Positions 16,923 through 25,969 are shown, numbered from the stretch's first letter. The stretch: 64,000 nt of DNA from Curtobacterium sp. MCPF17_052 (GCF_003234085.1 NZ_QKSD01000015.1:31979-95978), one strand, 5' to 3'. Notes: generated from the sequence alone by a model not told the origin. Numbers and translations are program-made.

Positions 16923-17665
16923 CCGACGAGACCGCTCCCGTCCTCGAACTGCGGGGCCTCCGCAAGTCCTTCGGCGACCAGGAGGTCCTGCGCGGCATCG
17001 ACCTGGCCGTGCACCGCCACGAGGTCATCTGCGTCATCGGGGCATCAGGCTCGGGCAAGTCGACGCTGCTGAAGACCGTGAACCTGCTCGAGGGGATCGA
17101 CGACGGCCAGGTGCTGCTGCAGGGCGAGGACGTCTCCGACCCCCGCGTCGACGTGGACGCCACACGTGCCCGGATCGGCGTCGTCTTCCAGCAGTTCAAC
17201 CTGTTCCCGCACATGAGCGTCCTCGACAACGTGACCCTGGCCTCGCGGAAGGTGCACCGGGCCTCCCGTCCGGAGGCCGAGGCGAACGCGCGCCGCCTGC
17301 TCGACCGGATCGGACTCGGTGACTTCGCCGGTGCGTTCCCCGACCGGTTGTCCGGCGGCCAGCAGCAGCGCGTGGCGATCGTCCGCGCCATCGCGTCGGA
17401 CCCGGAGCTGCTCCTGCTCGACGAGGTCACGAGTGCGCTCGACCCGCAGCTCGTGGGCGAGGTGCTCGACCTCGTCACCGAACTCAAACAGCAGGGCTCG
17501 ACGATCCTCATGACGACGCACGAGATGCACTTCGCCCGGGACGTCGCCGACCGGATCGTGTTCCTGCACCGTGGCGAGGTCGTCGAGCAGGGCGCTCCCG
17601 CGGCGGTCCTCGACGACCCGCAGCACCCGGCGCTCCGCACGTTCCTGGCGCGGGTCCGGGCGTAG
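16919..17665 (+). CDS. Polar amino acid ABC transporter ATPase (GlnQ type)
   Basis: 248 residues with Walker A GASGSGKST, Q-loop VVFQQFNLFPHMSVLDNV, signature LSGGQQQRVAI, Walker B LLLLDEVTSALDP and H-loop TTHEMHFA, all as in GlnQ/HisP. GTG start in the overlap with the permease stop. It energises the transporter. The final gene of the operon, facing the convergent quinone oxidoreductase gene across a hairpin that includes both stop codons. Confidence 0.93.
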   Translation: MTDETAPVLELRGLRKSFGDQEVLRGIDLAVHRHEVICVIGASGSGKSTLLKTVNLLEGIDDGQVLLQGEDVSDPRVDVDATRARIGVVFQQFNLFPHMSVLDNVTLASRKVHRASRPEAEANARRLLDRIGLGDFAGAFPDRLSGGQQQRVAIVRAIASDPELLLLDEVTSALDPQLVGEVLDLVTELKQQGSTILMTTHEMHFARDVADRIVFLHRGEVVEQGAPAAVLDDPQHPALRTFLARVRA

Positions 17666-17711
17666 CGGGGCAACCTCGCCGACCTCCCCGGAACCGCCGC
17701 CGCCCCGCTAC
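17662..17711. terminator. Possible hairpin between convergent genes
   Basis: GTAGCGGGGC at 17662-17671 pairs with GCCCCGCTAC at 17702-17711 across a 30-base loop. The arms contain the stop codons of the ATPase and of the oxidoreductase. The large loop makes this a modest candidate for a shared terminator. Confidence 0.4.
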
Positions 17712-18685
17712 AGCGCGAGCAGCAGCTTGCCGATGACGTCGCCGGACGCCAGCCGGCGGTGCGCCTCCGCCGCGTCGGCGATCGGCAGCACCGCGTCGAC
17801 GACCGGTCGCACCCGACCGTCCGCCACGAACGGCCACACGTCCCGACGGACGGCGGCGACGATCGCCGCCTTCTCGGCAGCGGGACGTGCCCGGAGCGTC
17901 GTGCCGCTGACGGTCGCGCGCTTCCGCATCAGCTGCCCGATCGGCAGCGTCGCGTCTGCTCCGGCACCCGCGGCGATGATCGCCAGGTGGCCGTTCGGCG
18001 CGAGGACCTCGAGGTTCCGGTGCAGGTAGGACGGGCCGACGACATCGAGGACGACGTCCACGCCGACACCGTCCGTGAAGGCCAGCGCCCGTTCGACGAA
18101 GTCCTCCTCCCGGTGGTCGATCACCAGGTCCGCGCCGAGCTCCCGGGAGGCCCGGACCTTCCGCTCACCGCCGGAGGTCGCGATCACGCGGGCGCCGAGG
18201 GCCTTCGCCCAGAGCACCGCGTGCGACCCCATGCCGCCGGTCCCGCCGTGCACGAGCAGTGTCTGGCCGGGTCGGAGTCCGGCGAGCATCCCGATGTTCG
18301 AGTAGACGGTGCAGGCCGCCTCGGGCAGCCCGGCCGCGGACACCAGGTCCAGGTCGTCGGGCACCGGCAGCAGTTGCGCCTGCGGGACGACGGCGAGCGA
18401 GGCGTACCCACCGCCGCTGAGGAGCGCGCAGACCCGGTCGCCGACCGCCCAGTCGGTGACGCCCACGCCGAGGGCACGGACGGTGCCGGACACCTCGAGC
18501 CCGAGCACGTCCGAGGCTCCGGGCGGCGGCGGGTAGTTCCCCTGTCGCTGCTGCAGGTCGGCGTTGTTGACGCCGGCGGCGGCGACCTCCACGAGGACCT
18601 CGCCGTCACCGGGGACCGGGTCGGGCAGTTCGCCGAGGGTCAGGACGTCGACGTCGCCGGGCTGGGTGATGGTGATCGCACGCAT
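17708..18685 (-). CDS. Quinone oxidoreductase-like NAD(P)H dehydrogenase (MDR family)
   Basis: 325 residues. Medium-chain reductase of the PIG3/Qor type: N-terminal GroES-like domain (EVAAAGVNNADLQQRQGNYPPPPG), then the NADPH-binding loop VHGGTGGMGSHAVLWAKALGA (about residue 143-163) and VLDVVGPSYLHRNLEVLAPNGHL. It lacks the zinc-ligand cysteines of alcohol dehydrogenases. It would reduce quinones or other electrophiles with NADPH. The start at 18685 lies 6 bases from a TACGGT -10 element, so it is probably translated from a leaderless mRNA. Confidence 0.87.
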   Translation of the reverse strand: MRAITITQPGDVDVLTLGELPDPVPGDGEVLVEVAAAGVNNADLQQRQGNYPPPPGASDVLGLEVSGTVRALGVGVTDWAVGDRVCALLSGGGYASLAVVPQAQLLPVPDDLDLVSAAGLPEAACTVYSNIGMLAGLRPGQTLLVHGGTGGMGSHAVLWAKALGARVIATSGGERKVRASRELGADLVIDHREEDFVERALAFTDGVGVDVVLDVVGPSYLHRNLEVLAPNGHLAIIAAGAGADATLPIGQLMRKRATVSGTTLRARPAAEKAAIVAAVRRDVWPFVADGRVRPVVDAVLPIADAAEAHRRLASGDVIGKLLLAL

Positions 18686-18691
18686 CCTTCG

Positions 18692-18697
18692 ACCGTA
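18692..18697 (-). promoter_or_regulatory. -10 element of the quinone oxidoreductase gene (leaderless)
   Basis: On the minus strand TACGGT is followed by 6 bases (CGAAGG) and ATG 18685. The same hexamer and spacing occur before galU. Confidence 0.45.
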
Positions 18698-18768
18698 CGC
18701 GCCCGCCCGCCCGGCACCCGTCGCGCGACCGGCCGCCCGGAGGGAGCCGTCGGTACTGTCGGTCGCGA

Positions 18769-18790
18769 ACGTGTCCGATCAGGGACACGT
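18769..18790. promoter_or_regulatory. Inverted repeat near the transcription start of a lipoprotein gene
   Basis: ACGTGTCC (18769-18776) and GGACACGT (18783-18790) are separated by 6 bases. A TACTGT -10-like element lies at 18754-18759, so the repeat begins about 9 bases downstream of it and ends 20 bases before ATG 18811. It could be an operator or a 5'-UTR hairpin. The word TCGCGAAC also flanks it on both sides as a direct repeat. Confidence 0.35.
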
Positions 18791-18810
18791 CGCGAACCCA
18801 GGGGGATCCC

Positions 18811-19326
18811 ATGTCCACGAAGCACCTCACCGTCCTCGCGACCGCCGCACTCGCCGCGGTCCTGCTCACCGGCTGTTCCGGTGGCGGCAGCACGACGGGG
18901 ACGGGTTCGGCGTCGCAGGGGGCGACGACCGGTGCGAGCTCGGGCGGGTCGTCGAGCGCCCCGACGAAGGCCGCCGAAGCCTCGGGTGGTCAGTCGAAGG
19001 CGGACGCGTGCCAGGCCTTCGAGAGCAAGGTCCGGTCTGCCGCCGAGGGGCTGCAGTCCCAGGCCGCGAAGCTGCAGTCCGACCCCGCGGCCGCGGTCGC
19101 GAAGCTCAAGGAGCTCGACTCGAGCATCGACGACGGTGTCGACGCGGTGACGAACACCGAGGTGAAGGGCAAGGCCGAGGCGTTCCAGAGCGCCTACGGC
19201 GACATGGTGACCCGCCTCGAGGCGATCACGAAGGACCCGAAGTCCGCCGACCTGTCGGCGTTCCAGGACTCCGCGACCGCGGTCCAGACCGCCGGTACCG
19301 ACTTCGACTCGACCTGCGCGTCCTGA
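18811..19326 (+). CDS. Lipoprotein of unknown function
   Basis: 171 residues. Lipobox LLTGC (Cys22) is followed by a Ser/Gly/Thr-rich linker of about 35 residues and then an alpha-helical domain with two cysteines (DACQAF, about residue 68, and DSTCAS at the C-terminus) that may form a disulfide. ATG 18811 with AGGGGG about 7 bases upstream. No family assigned; likely membrane-anchored and exposed to the outside. Followed by a strong terminator. Confidence 0.75.
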   Translation: MSTKHLTVLATAALAAVLLTGCSGGGSTTGTGSASQGATTGASSGGSSSAPTKAAEASGGQSKADACQAFESKVRSAAEGLQSQAAKLQSDPAAAVAKLKELDSSIDDGVDAVTNTEVKGKAEAFQSAYGDMVTRLEAITKDPKSADLSAFQDSATAVQTAGTDFDSTCAS

Positions 19327-19344
19327 GTCGCGACGCACGTCGGT

Positions 19345-19394
19345 GACGCACCACGGGCCTCCAGGCCGAGCAGCCTGGAGGCCCGTGGTGCGTC
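19345..19394. terminator. Strong bidirectional hairpin terminator
   Basis: A perfect 22-bp stem (GACGCACCACGGGCCTCCAG...) with a 6-base loop at 19367-19372 lies between the lipoprotein stop and the convergent aldo-keto reductase stop. One of the strongest hairpins of the window. Confidence 0.85.
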
Positions 19395-19409
19395 CGGTGG
19401 ACCGGCCGA

Positions 19410-20291
19410 CTACGCCGCCTGGTCCGGTCGCGACGCGTCGAGACGGGCGACGTCCTCCGGCCCCAGCTTGACGGTGGCCGCCGTGACGGAGTCGAGGATC
19501 GACTGCGGACGCGACGCTCCCGGGATCGGGACGACGACGTCACTCTTCGCCAACTCCCACGCCAGGGCGATCACCTGCGGGGTGACGTCGCGCTCGCGGG
19601 CGAGGACGGCGAACTCCTCCGCCGTCGTGCCGAGGTCCGCCGCGCCGCCGATGCCGCCGAGGGGGCTCCACGGCAGGAACGCGATGCCGAGCTCGTCGCA
19701 GAGCTCGAGTTCCGGCTCGCTCGAGCGGAACACGGGGGAGAACCGGTTCTGGACCGAGGCGAGTCGACCGCCGAGGACCTCGTTCGCCTCCCGGATCTGG
19801 TCGACGGTGGCGTTCGAGATGCCCGCCATGCGGATGACGCCCTCGTCGAGCAACTCGGCGAGCGCCCCGACCGAGTCCGCGTACGGCACGGCGGGGTCCG
19901 GGCGGTGGAACTGGTAGAGGCCGATCGCGTCGACGCCGAGGCGCTTCGCGGAGGCCTTCGCCGCCTCCTTGAGGTACGCCGGGTCGCCGTTCTGGGCCCA
20001 GGCGCCTGCCTCGGGTCGGAGGTGCCCGCCCTTGGTCGCGATGAGGACCGCGGAGGTGTCGCCCGAGTACTCCCGGACGGCCTTCGCGATGAGCTCCTCG
20101 TTGTGCCCGACCTCGTCGTGGGCGGCCAGGTGGTAGGCGTCCGCGGTGTCGATGAGGGCGACGCCGGCCTCGAGGGCGGCGTGGACGGTGGCGACGGAGC
20201 GCCGTTCGTCCGGCCGCCCCTCGATGGACATCGGCATGCCGCCGAGTCCGATGGCGCTGACGGACGTGTCTCCGATGACTCGTTGCTTCAT
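19410..20291 (-). CDS. Aldo-keto reductase
   Basis: 293 residues with a TIM-barrel fold. The catalytic tetrad is complete by position: Asp48 and Tyr53 (ALIDTADAY), Lys87 (IATKGGH) and His129 (YQFHRPDP). C-terminal cofactor segment VVPIPGASRPQSILDSV is typical of NADPH binding. It would reduce an aldehyde or ketone; the substrate is unknown. Single gene on the minus strand, terminated by the hairpin at 19345-19394. Confidence 0.9.
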   Translation of the reverse strand: MKQRVIGDTSVSAIGLGGMPMSIEGRPDERRSVATVHAALEAGVALIDTADAYHLAAHDEVGHNEELIAKAVREYSGDTSAVLIATKGGHLRPEAGAWAQNGDPAYLKEAAKASAKRLGVDAIGLYQFHRPDPAVPYADSVGALAELLDEGVIRMAGISNATVDQIREANEVLGGRLASVQNRFSPVFRSSEPELELCDELGIAFLPWSPLGGIGGAADLGTTAEEFAVLARERDVTPQVIALAWELAKSDVVVPIPGASRPQSILDSVTAATVKLGPEDVARLDASRPDQAA

Positions 20292-20347
20292 CCGCCCAGC
20301 ATGCGCCGGCGGGCGGATCCGGCGTCCAGCGGGCTCACCGCTCGACG

Positions 20348-20827
20348 TCAGGAGGTCCGCAGTTCAGCGGTCCCCACGCCCCCGTCACGGCCGGAGCGCT
20401 GCTGGTCGAGGGCCTGTGCGAACAGCACCGTGCCCCAGGTGACGACGGCGACGGTGAGGACGAACCCGATGCCGGCGATCCACCAGGACGTGCGACGACG
20501 GATCCAGGCCCGGACCGCGAACACCAGGGTGACCACGCCGACGACGAAGGCGCCGCCGACGGCCAGGACGGCACCGCCGATGAACCCGCCGGGCGCGCAG
20601 GAGACCCCGGACGAGCCGCAGGACGTCGCCGCGGACGCGACCGCGATGACGCCGGCGACGGCCGCGACCACGGTGAGGACCGCACCGGCGGCCAGCAGGA
20701 GGACGGTCGACACGCGGTCGGCGATCCTGCCCGGCGGGAACAGCGACGTGGCACCCTGCTCCCACGCCACACGCTCTGCCTCAGAGTGCCGCTGCGGTCC
20801 GGTTCCGGGGACGTTCGACCAGGTCAT
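20348..20827 (-). CDS. Membrane protein of unknown function
   Basis: 159 residues. A cytosolic N-terminus of about 38 residues is followed by three membrane helices (VLLLAAGAVLTVVAAVAGVIAV, GGAVLAVGGAFVVGVVTLVFAV, WWIAGIGFVLTVAVVTWGTVLF) and a short polar tail. A loop with two cysteines (SCGSSGVSCAP) after helix 1 would face outside and may be disulfide-linked. No family recognised. Starts 10 bases after the CoA-ester lyase stop and may be co-transcribed with it. Confidence 0.65.
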   Translation of the reverse strand: MTWSNVPGTGPQRHSEAERVAWEQGATSLFPPGRIADRVSTVLLLAAGAVLTVVAAVAGVIAVASAATSCGSSGVSCAPGGFIGGAVLAVGGAFVVGVVTLVFAVRAWIRRRTSWWIAGIGFVLTVAVVTWGTVLFAQALDQQRSGRDGGVGTAELRTS

Positions 20828-20836
20828 GTGTCCGTC

Positions 20837-21709
20837 CTACCGGGGCTCCACCCCGAACGCCTGGGCGAGGCGCTGGATCTTCTGCGCGCGACCCAGGCGC
20901 GGCAGGTCGGATCCGTCACGGATCACCCGCCCACGGGCCTCGAAGTCGTCGAGGAAGTCCTGCGCCCACGCGACGTCGGTCGGCGTCGGTGAGATGACCT
21001 CGTTGATGACGGGCAGCTGCTCGGTGTCCAGGCAGAGCTTGCCGGTCAGGCCGAGCGACACCGCGACCTGCGACTGCTCGCGGAGGATCGGGTGCGAGGA
21101 ACCGACCGTGGGGCCGTCGATCGGACCGGGCAGGTCACCGACGCGGGAGGCCACGACCAGACGCGAGCGGGGGTACGCCATCGCCAGGGTGTCCGCGCTC
21201 GTGCCGGTGTCGCGGCGGTAGTCGCCGCTGCCGAACGCCAGGCGGAACGCACCCTGCGCCTTGGCGATGCTCGTCGCCTCCTCGATCCCGACGGCGGACT
21301 CGACCAGGGCGATCACCGGCGTGTGGCCGCCGAGGCGGTGCCAGGTGTCGGTGACCTGGGCAGGGCTCTCGGTCTTCGCGAGCATCACACCCTGCAGGCC
21401 CGGCAGGCCGCGGAGCGCCTCGAGGTCGTCCTCCCAGAAGTCGGTCGTGACGTCGTTCACGCGCACCCAGGCCTCGCCGGAGCCCGCCAGCCACGCCGCG
21501 ACCGTGGCGCGGGCAGCGGGCTTCGCCGCAGGGTCGACGGCGTCCTCGATGTCCAGGATCACCTGGTCGGCGCGTGAGCGGGTGGCACCGTCGAACCGGT
21601 CCTCGGCGGTGCCGGCGACGAGCAGCCACGAGCGCGAGATCTCGGCGGGGACCGATCGACGCCGGGAGACGGCAGGGGTGGACGGAGCGGGTCGGTCGTC
21701 GGTGGCCAT
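20837..21709 (-). CDS. HpcH/HpaI aldolase / CitE-like CoA-ester lyase
   Basis: 290 residues. TIM-barrel family with DIEDAVDP (metal-ligand region, about residue 50), RVNDVTTDFWEDDLEAL, LVESAVGIEEA (Glu ligand) and AFGSGDYRRDTGT. This matches CitE-like enzymes that cleave or form malyl-, citramalyl- or related CoA esters with Mg2+. No citrate lyase alpha or gamma genes are nearby, so it acts alone. ATG 21709 is preferred over 21727 because the family-like region starts soon after and GGAG precedes it. Confidence 0.85.
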   Translation of the reverse strand: MATDDRPAPSTPAVSRRRSVPAEISRSWLLVAGTAEDRFDGATRSRADQVILDIEDAVDPAAKPAARATVAAWLAGSGEAWVRVNDVTTDFWEDDLEALRGLPGLQGVMLAKTESPAQVTDTWHRLGGHTPVIALVESAVGIEEATSIAKAQGAFRLAFGSGDYRRDTGTSADTLAMAYPRSRLVVASRVGDLPGPIDGPTVGSSHPILREQSQVAVSLGLTGKLCLDTEQLPVINEVISPTPTDVAWAQDFLDDFEARGRVIRDGSDLPRLGRAQKIQRLAQAFGVEPR

Positions 21710-21818
21710 GCTCCGTTGGTACCACACGCTGGCGTCCGGGCTCGGCGCGGCCGACGGTGCGACCGGGCGAAAACCCGGAACCGCGGGCTCATTGCCGGAG
21801 TGCCACTGCGCTTCCGCC

Positions 21819-21824
21819 TACAGT
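21819..21824 (+). promoter_or_regulatory. -10 element of the helicase-like gene (leaderless)
   Basis: TACAGT is followed by 6 bases and GTG 21831. This is the evidence used to choose GTG 21831 over GTG 21870, which has a GAGGA ribosome binding site. Confidence 0.45.
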
Positions 21825-21830
21825 GGGCGT

Positions 21831-24800
21831 GTGTGGCGAGTGGACAGGACGACCGGCGATGAGGACGACGTGACGAACGACGACGCCTCGGTCGACGGCG
21901 GAGCGGCGGAGGGCACGGACCTGCCCGACGAGCGGTCCGCACTGCGCCCCGAACTCCAGGTCACCAGCCCGCACGCGATCAGCCTCGGTGACCCGCGCCT
22001 GACCGCGGGCAACGCGGCCGAGCCCGCGTGGGACGCCTGGCGCGAGCAGCTCGCAGGCGTCGGTGGCACCAGCCCGCTCGTGCACTTCGCCGACCACCCG
22101 CGCGGGCGCATCGAGCTCTCGACGACCCATCCCGGCGGTCTGGCGCAGTTCATCACCGGCAAGACGACACTGCTGTCGAGCCTGATCCGCGACGAGGTGG
22201 CACTCCGAGCCGCTCGCGTCGCCGCCGGGCACGTCGAGGCGAAGGGCACCGAGCTCGCCACGGTCCGTGGGATCGACGCGGTGAAGCTCGGCATCGGCAT
22301 CGCCGACTGGCAGCACGGCGACGAGCACTTCCGCGGACCCGTGTTGCTCCGCCCGCTGGCGATCCGCCGCCACGGCCGGGACTTCGAGGTCCGGCTGCTC
22401 GGTGAACCCGTGCTCAACCCCGGGCTGTCCGACGCGCTCCGCGAGCAGTTCGGTGTGACCTTCGACGCGCAGTCCTTCGTCGCCCTCGCGCAGCAGGACG
22501 GCTCGTTCACCCCGAACCCGGTGATCGACCGCCTCCGCGGCCTCACCGCACACATCCCCGGCTTCACCGTGCACGCCCGGCTCGTCGTCTCGACGTTCGC
22601 CGAGGTCGCCACCGGACTCGTCGAGGACACCGACGACCTCGCTCACCCCGTGCTCGACGCCCTCGCCGGCAACCCCAGCGCCAAGTGGCAGGTCGAGCAG
22701 TCGTACCACCCGGTCGAGCAGACGCCGTCGGACGAGCGCTCACCGGAGACCGACACCCTGCTGCTCGACGCGGACGACGAGCAGGAGAACGTGATCGCAC
22801 AGATCACGGCCGGCAACTCCATCGTCGTGAAGACGCTGCCCGGGACCGGTGGCACGCAGACGATCGTGAACGCCCTCGGTGGCCTGGTCGCCGCGAACAA
22901 GCGCGTGCTGGTGGTCAGCCCCCGTCGCGCCACGCTCCGCGGCATCGCCGCCCGCTTCGGCGAGGTGCACCTGCCGGGCGTCGCCGTCACGCCGGGCACC
23001 CTGCGCCGTGACGTCGTCCGGGCCATCGCCCGCAACGAAAAGTCGAGCCGTCCGAACCTCCGCGAGGTCGACGACGCCCTGGTCCGGCTCCGCAAGGTCC
23101 TCACCGACTACCGCGGCGCCCTCACCCGCACCGACCCGGACTTCGGCGTCAGCGTGCTCGACTGCCTGGTCGAGCTGTCGCGGCTGTCCCTGCTGCCCGT
23201 CGCCCCCTCCACCACGGCCCGGCTCTCGAAGCAGTCCGTCGTGTCGATGGTGTCCGGCCGTGCCCGCGTCGCCGAGACCATGGTGAGCGCCGCCAACCTG
23301 GGCGAGTTCCGCTACGGGCCGGACGACTCGCCCTGGTACGGCGCGAAGTTCAGCTCGAGCGACGGTGCCCAGCGCGCCCACGCGACGGCGCGGGAGCTCG
23401 ACGGCGGATCACTGCCGGCCCTCCTGCAGCGTGCGCACGACCTGGTCGCCTCGACGCACATGCGGCAGTTCACGACGATCAACGAGCTCGGCATCTACCT
23501 GCGCCTGCTCACCGAGATCCGCGACACCCTCGACCGCTTCCTGCCGATCGTCTTCGACCGGTCGGTGTCCGAGCTCGTCGCCGCCACCGCACCCCGGGGC
23601 GAGGGCGCGCCGATGTCCAGCACCAACCGACGCCGCCTGAAGAAGCTCGCGCGGGAGTACGTCCGTCCGGGTGTGCACGTGTCCGACCTGCACGAGGCGC
23701 TCACCCGCGTCCAGCAGCAGCGCGTCCTCTGGCAGCGCTACGTCGCCGCCGGTGTCAACCCCGAGGTCCCCACCGGCATCGCGGACGTCCAGGTGCTGTT
23801 CTCGAACGTGGTGGAGGACCTCGCGCGCCTCGACGAGCCGCTCGGCCGCGCCAGCCGTGACCAGCAGCTCGCGAACCTGCCGATCGAGCGGCTCGTGCCG
23901 ACGATCGCCGAGCTGGCCGCCGAGTCCGACGTCCTGCACAACCTGCAGGAGCGCACCGAGCTCATGCAGACGCTCCGCGACCTGCAGCTCGAGCCGCTCC
24001 TCACCGACCTGGCGAACCGGCACGTCCCCGACGTGCAGGTGCCCGCCGAGCTCGAGCTCGCCTGGTGGCAGTCCGCGCTCGAGACCATGCTCGAGTCCGA
24101 CCGTGCGCTCCTCGGCGCGAACACCGACATGCTCGACCGGGTCGAGGCCGACTTCCGACTCGTCGACGACGCGCATGCGGCCGGGGTCTCCCAGGGCCTG
24201 GCGTGGCAGCTCGCCGAGAACTGGAAGGTCGGGCTCGTCGACTGGCCGGAGGAGTCCGCGGCGCTGAAGAGCCAGCTCCGGGACGGCGCGATCACCTCCC
24301 GTCTGCTCCACGATTCGGCACCGCACCTGTCCCGCGCCATCGCCCCGGTCTGGCTGGCCTCGCCGTACGAGGTCGCCCAGATCGCGGACACCATGCCGTT
24401 CGACACGGTGATCCTCGTCGACGCCGGCGCCGTCACCATCGCCGAGACCGTCGGCGCCGTCCGCCGGGCCCGCCAGACGGTCGTGTTCGGCGACCCGGTC
24501 ACCCAGACGCCGTCGCCGTTCCGCATCGCCGTCGACCCGGAGCACCGCGCCCTGCAGGTCGACGAGGAGACCCTCGACGCCCTGCACGCCGACTCCGCCC
24601 TGGCGAAGCTGTCCACGCTGCTGCCGACCCTGTCGCTCACCCGCTCGTACCGGGCTGGCGGCGAGGACCTGGCCGAACTGGTGAACCGTCGTTTCTACGG
24701 CGGCCGGATCGAGTCGCTGCCGTGGGCCGGGTCGTTCCTCGGTCACGGGTCGATCGCGCTCGACTACGTCAGCGAGGGCAAGGCCGTGCCGGACCCCGAG

Positions 24801-25640
24801 TCCGGCGCCGTCGAGAGCGTCGACGCCGAGGTGGACCGTGTCGTCCGCCACGTCATCGAACACGCCCGTACCCGACCGACCGAGTCGCTCATGGTCATCA
24901 CGGCCTCGGCGAAGCACGCGGTCCGGGTCGAGCAGGCCGTCCTCGCCGCAGCACAGGGTCACAAGGACCTCACCGAGTTCGTCATCGGTGACCGTCCCGA
25001 GCCGTTCATCGTCGCCACGCTCGAGCAGTCCGTGGCGCAGAGTCGCGACCGCGTCGTGTTCTCGATCGGCTACGGGCGCACCCCGCACGGCCGCGTCCTC
25101 CGCGACTTCGGTCCGCTCGGCAAGCCCGGCGGGGAGCGCCTGCTCGCCGTCGCGATGACCCGCGCCCGTCGCTCGATGGTCATCGTCACCTGCTTCCAGC
25201 CGTCCGACATCGAAGCGGAGCGGATGGGCCACGGCACCGTCGCCCTCGCCGAGATCCTGGCCGAGGTCCGCGCCCGCACCACCGCCGAGTACGTGCCGGA
25301 CGACTCCGACCCGCTGCTCGTCGACCTGGCCCGTCGGCTCGAGATGCGCGGCATCCCGGTCGCGCTCGGGCACCGCGGCAAGCTCGGCCTGGTCGCCGCG
25401 CACGGCGGCGTCTGCGTGACGATCGAGACGGACGCGTCCCTGGTGAAGGGGTCGCTCCGCGAGTCGCTGCGCCTCCGCCCCGAGGTGCTCCGCCGACTCG
25501 GATGGCACTACGTCCGCGTGCACGCGTTCCAGCTGTTCTCCGACCCGGACCGGGTCGCGAACACGGTCGCGCAGGTGCTCGGCGTCGACCGCGGCGCCAC
25601 GCAGGAGATCTCGATCCCCCCGGTGCCCGCACGCCGATGA
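21831..25640 (+). CDS. Large SF1 helicase-like protein with C-terminal nuclease-like domain, ATPase motifs degenerate
   Basis: 1269 residues from GTG 21831. The plan is that of Microbacteriaceae DNA2/NAM7-type helicases fused to an MTES_1575-like restriction-endonuclease fold. N-terminal domain to about 320; Walker A region VVKTLPGTGGTQTIVNALGG (333-352), where Gly341 stands in place of the essential Lys; long helical insertion (about 400-820); Walker B region FDTVILVDAGAVT (857-869), where DE is now D-A; helicase domain 2 with LTRSYRAGGEDLAELVN and LLAVAMTRARRSMVIV. The nuclease-like end (about 1160-1269) contains VCVTIETDASLVKGSL and LGWHYVRVHAFQLFSDP. ATP hydrolysis looks unlikely, yet the long frame is intact. 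Its stop overlaps a 110-residue gene. Role unknown; DNA-related by family. Confidence 0.75.
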   Translation: MWRVDRTTGDEDDVTNDDASVDGGAAEGTDLPDERSALRPELQVTSPHAISLGDPRLTAGNAAEPAWDAWREQLAGVGGTSPLVHFADHPRGRIELSTTHPGGLAQFITGKTTLLSSLIRDEVALRAARVAAGHVEAKGTELATVRGIDAVKLGIGIADWQHGDEHFRGPVLLRPLAIRRHGRDFEVRLLGEPVLNPGLSDALREQFGVTFDAQSFVALAQQDGSFTPNPVIDRLRGLTAHIPGFTVHARLVVSTFAEVATGLVEDTDDLAHPVLDALAGNPSAKWQVEQSYHPVEQTPSDERSPETDTLLLDADDEQENVIAQITAGNSIVVKTLPGTGGTQTIVNALGGLVAANKRVLVVSPRRATLRGIAARFGEVHLPGVAVTPGTLRRDVVRAIARNEKSSRPNLREVDDALVRLRKVLTDYRGALTRTDPDFGVSVLDCLVELSRLSLLPVAPSTTARLSKQSVVSMVSGRARVAETMVSAANLGEFRYGPDDSPWYGAKFSSSDGAQRAHATARELDGGSLPALLQRAHDLVASTHMRQFTTINELGIYLRLLTEIRDTLDRFLPIVFDRSVSELVAATAPRGEGAPMSSTNRRRLKKLAREYVRPGVHVSDLHEALTRVQQQRVLWQRYVAAGVNPEVPTGIADVQVLFSNVVEDLARLDEPLGRASRDQQLANLPIERLVPTIAELAAESDVLHNLQERTELMQTLRDLQLEPLLTDLANRHVPDVQVPAELELAWWQSALETMLESDRALLGANTDMLDRVEADFRLVDDAHAAGVSQGLAWQLAENWKVGLVDWPEESAALKSQLRDGAITSRLLHDSAPHLSRAIAPVWLASPYEVAQIADTMPFDTVILVDAGAVTIAETVGAVRRARQTVVFGDPVTQTPSPFRIAVDPEHRALQVDEETLDALHADSALAKLSTLLPTLSLTRSYRAGGEDLAELVNRRFYGGRIESLPWAGSFLGHGSIALDYVSEGKAVPDPESGAVESVDAEVDRVVRHVIEHARTRPTESLMVITASAKHAVRVEQAVLAAAQGHKDLTEFVIGDRPEPFIVATLEQSVAQSRDRVVFSIGYGRTPHGRVLRDFGPLGKPGGERLLAVAMTRARRSMVIVTCFQPSDIEAERMGHGTVALAEILAEVRARTTAEYVPDDSDPLLVDLARRLEMRGIPVALGHRGKLGLVAAHGGVCVTIETDASLVKGSLRESLRLRPEVLRRLGWHYVRVHAFQLFSDPDRVANTVAQVLGVDRGATQEISIPPVPARR

Positions 25641-25969
25641 CCGATCGGCGATCGCGGCCCGCACGTCGGGCCGCCCGGCCCGCTGGTCCGGTCACGCCGA
25701 CCACGGAACAGCTGACCGGCGCGTGGACGCCCGAGGCGACCAGCCCGCGGACGGGAGGCACGCAGCCGACCGCAGCCGAGCCTCCCGTCCCGCAGGTGGC
25801 GGCCGACACCGCATCGGCACCGTCCCGTGGTCTCGTCCGGTCCGGCCGTCGCGTCACCACGACGCCCGTCCCGGGCAGTGATCCGACGCCGTCACCCGAG
25901 CCCCCGCGGCACGGGACGGGGGAGAACGACGACCGTCTCCTCCGCGACCGACCGCCGCACTGGGGCTGA
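25637..25969 (+). CDS. Small Pro/Thr-rich protein coupled to the helicase-like gene
   Basis: 110 residues, low complexity: an Arg/Ala-rich start (MTDRRSRPARRAARPAG), a Pro/Thr/Ala-rich middle and a conserved-looking end DDRLLRDRPPHWG. Probably disordered, with the C-terminal segment the likely functional motif. ATG 25637 overlaps the upstream stop (ATGA), so it is translated with the helicase-like protein and may bind it. An inverted GGGAGGC repeat lies inside the coding region (25751-25790). No family assigned. Confidence 0.6.
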   Translation: MTDRRSRPARRAARPAGPVTPTTEQLTGAWTPEATSPRTGGTQPTAAEPPVPQVAADTASAPSRGLVRSGRRVTTTPVPGSDPTPSPEPPRHGTGENDDRLLRDRPPHWG

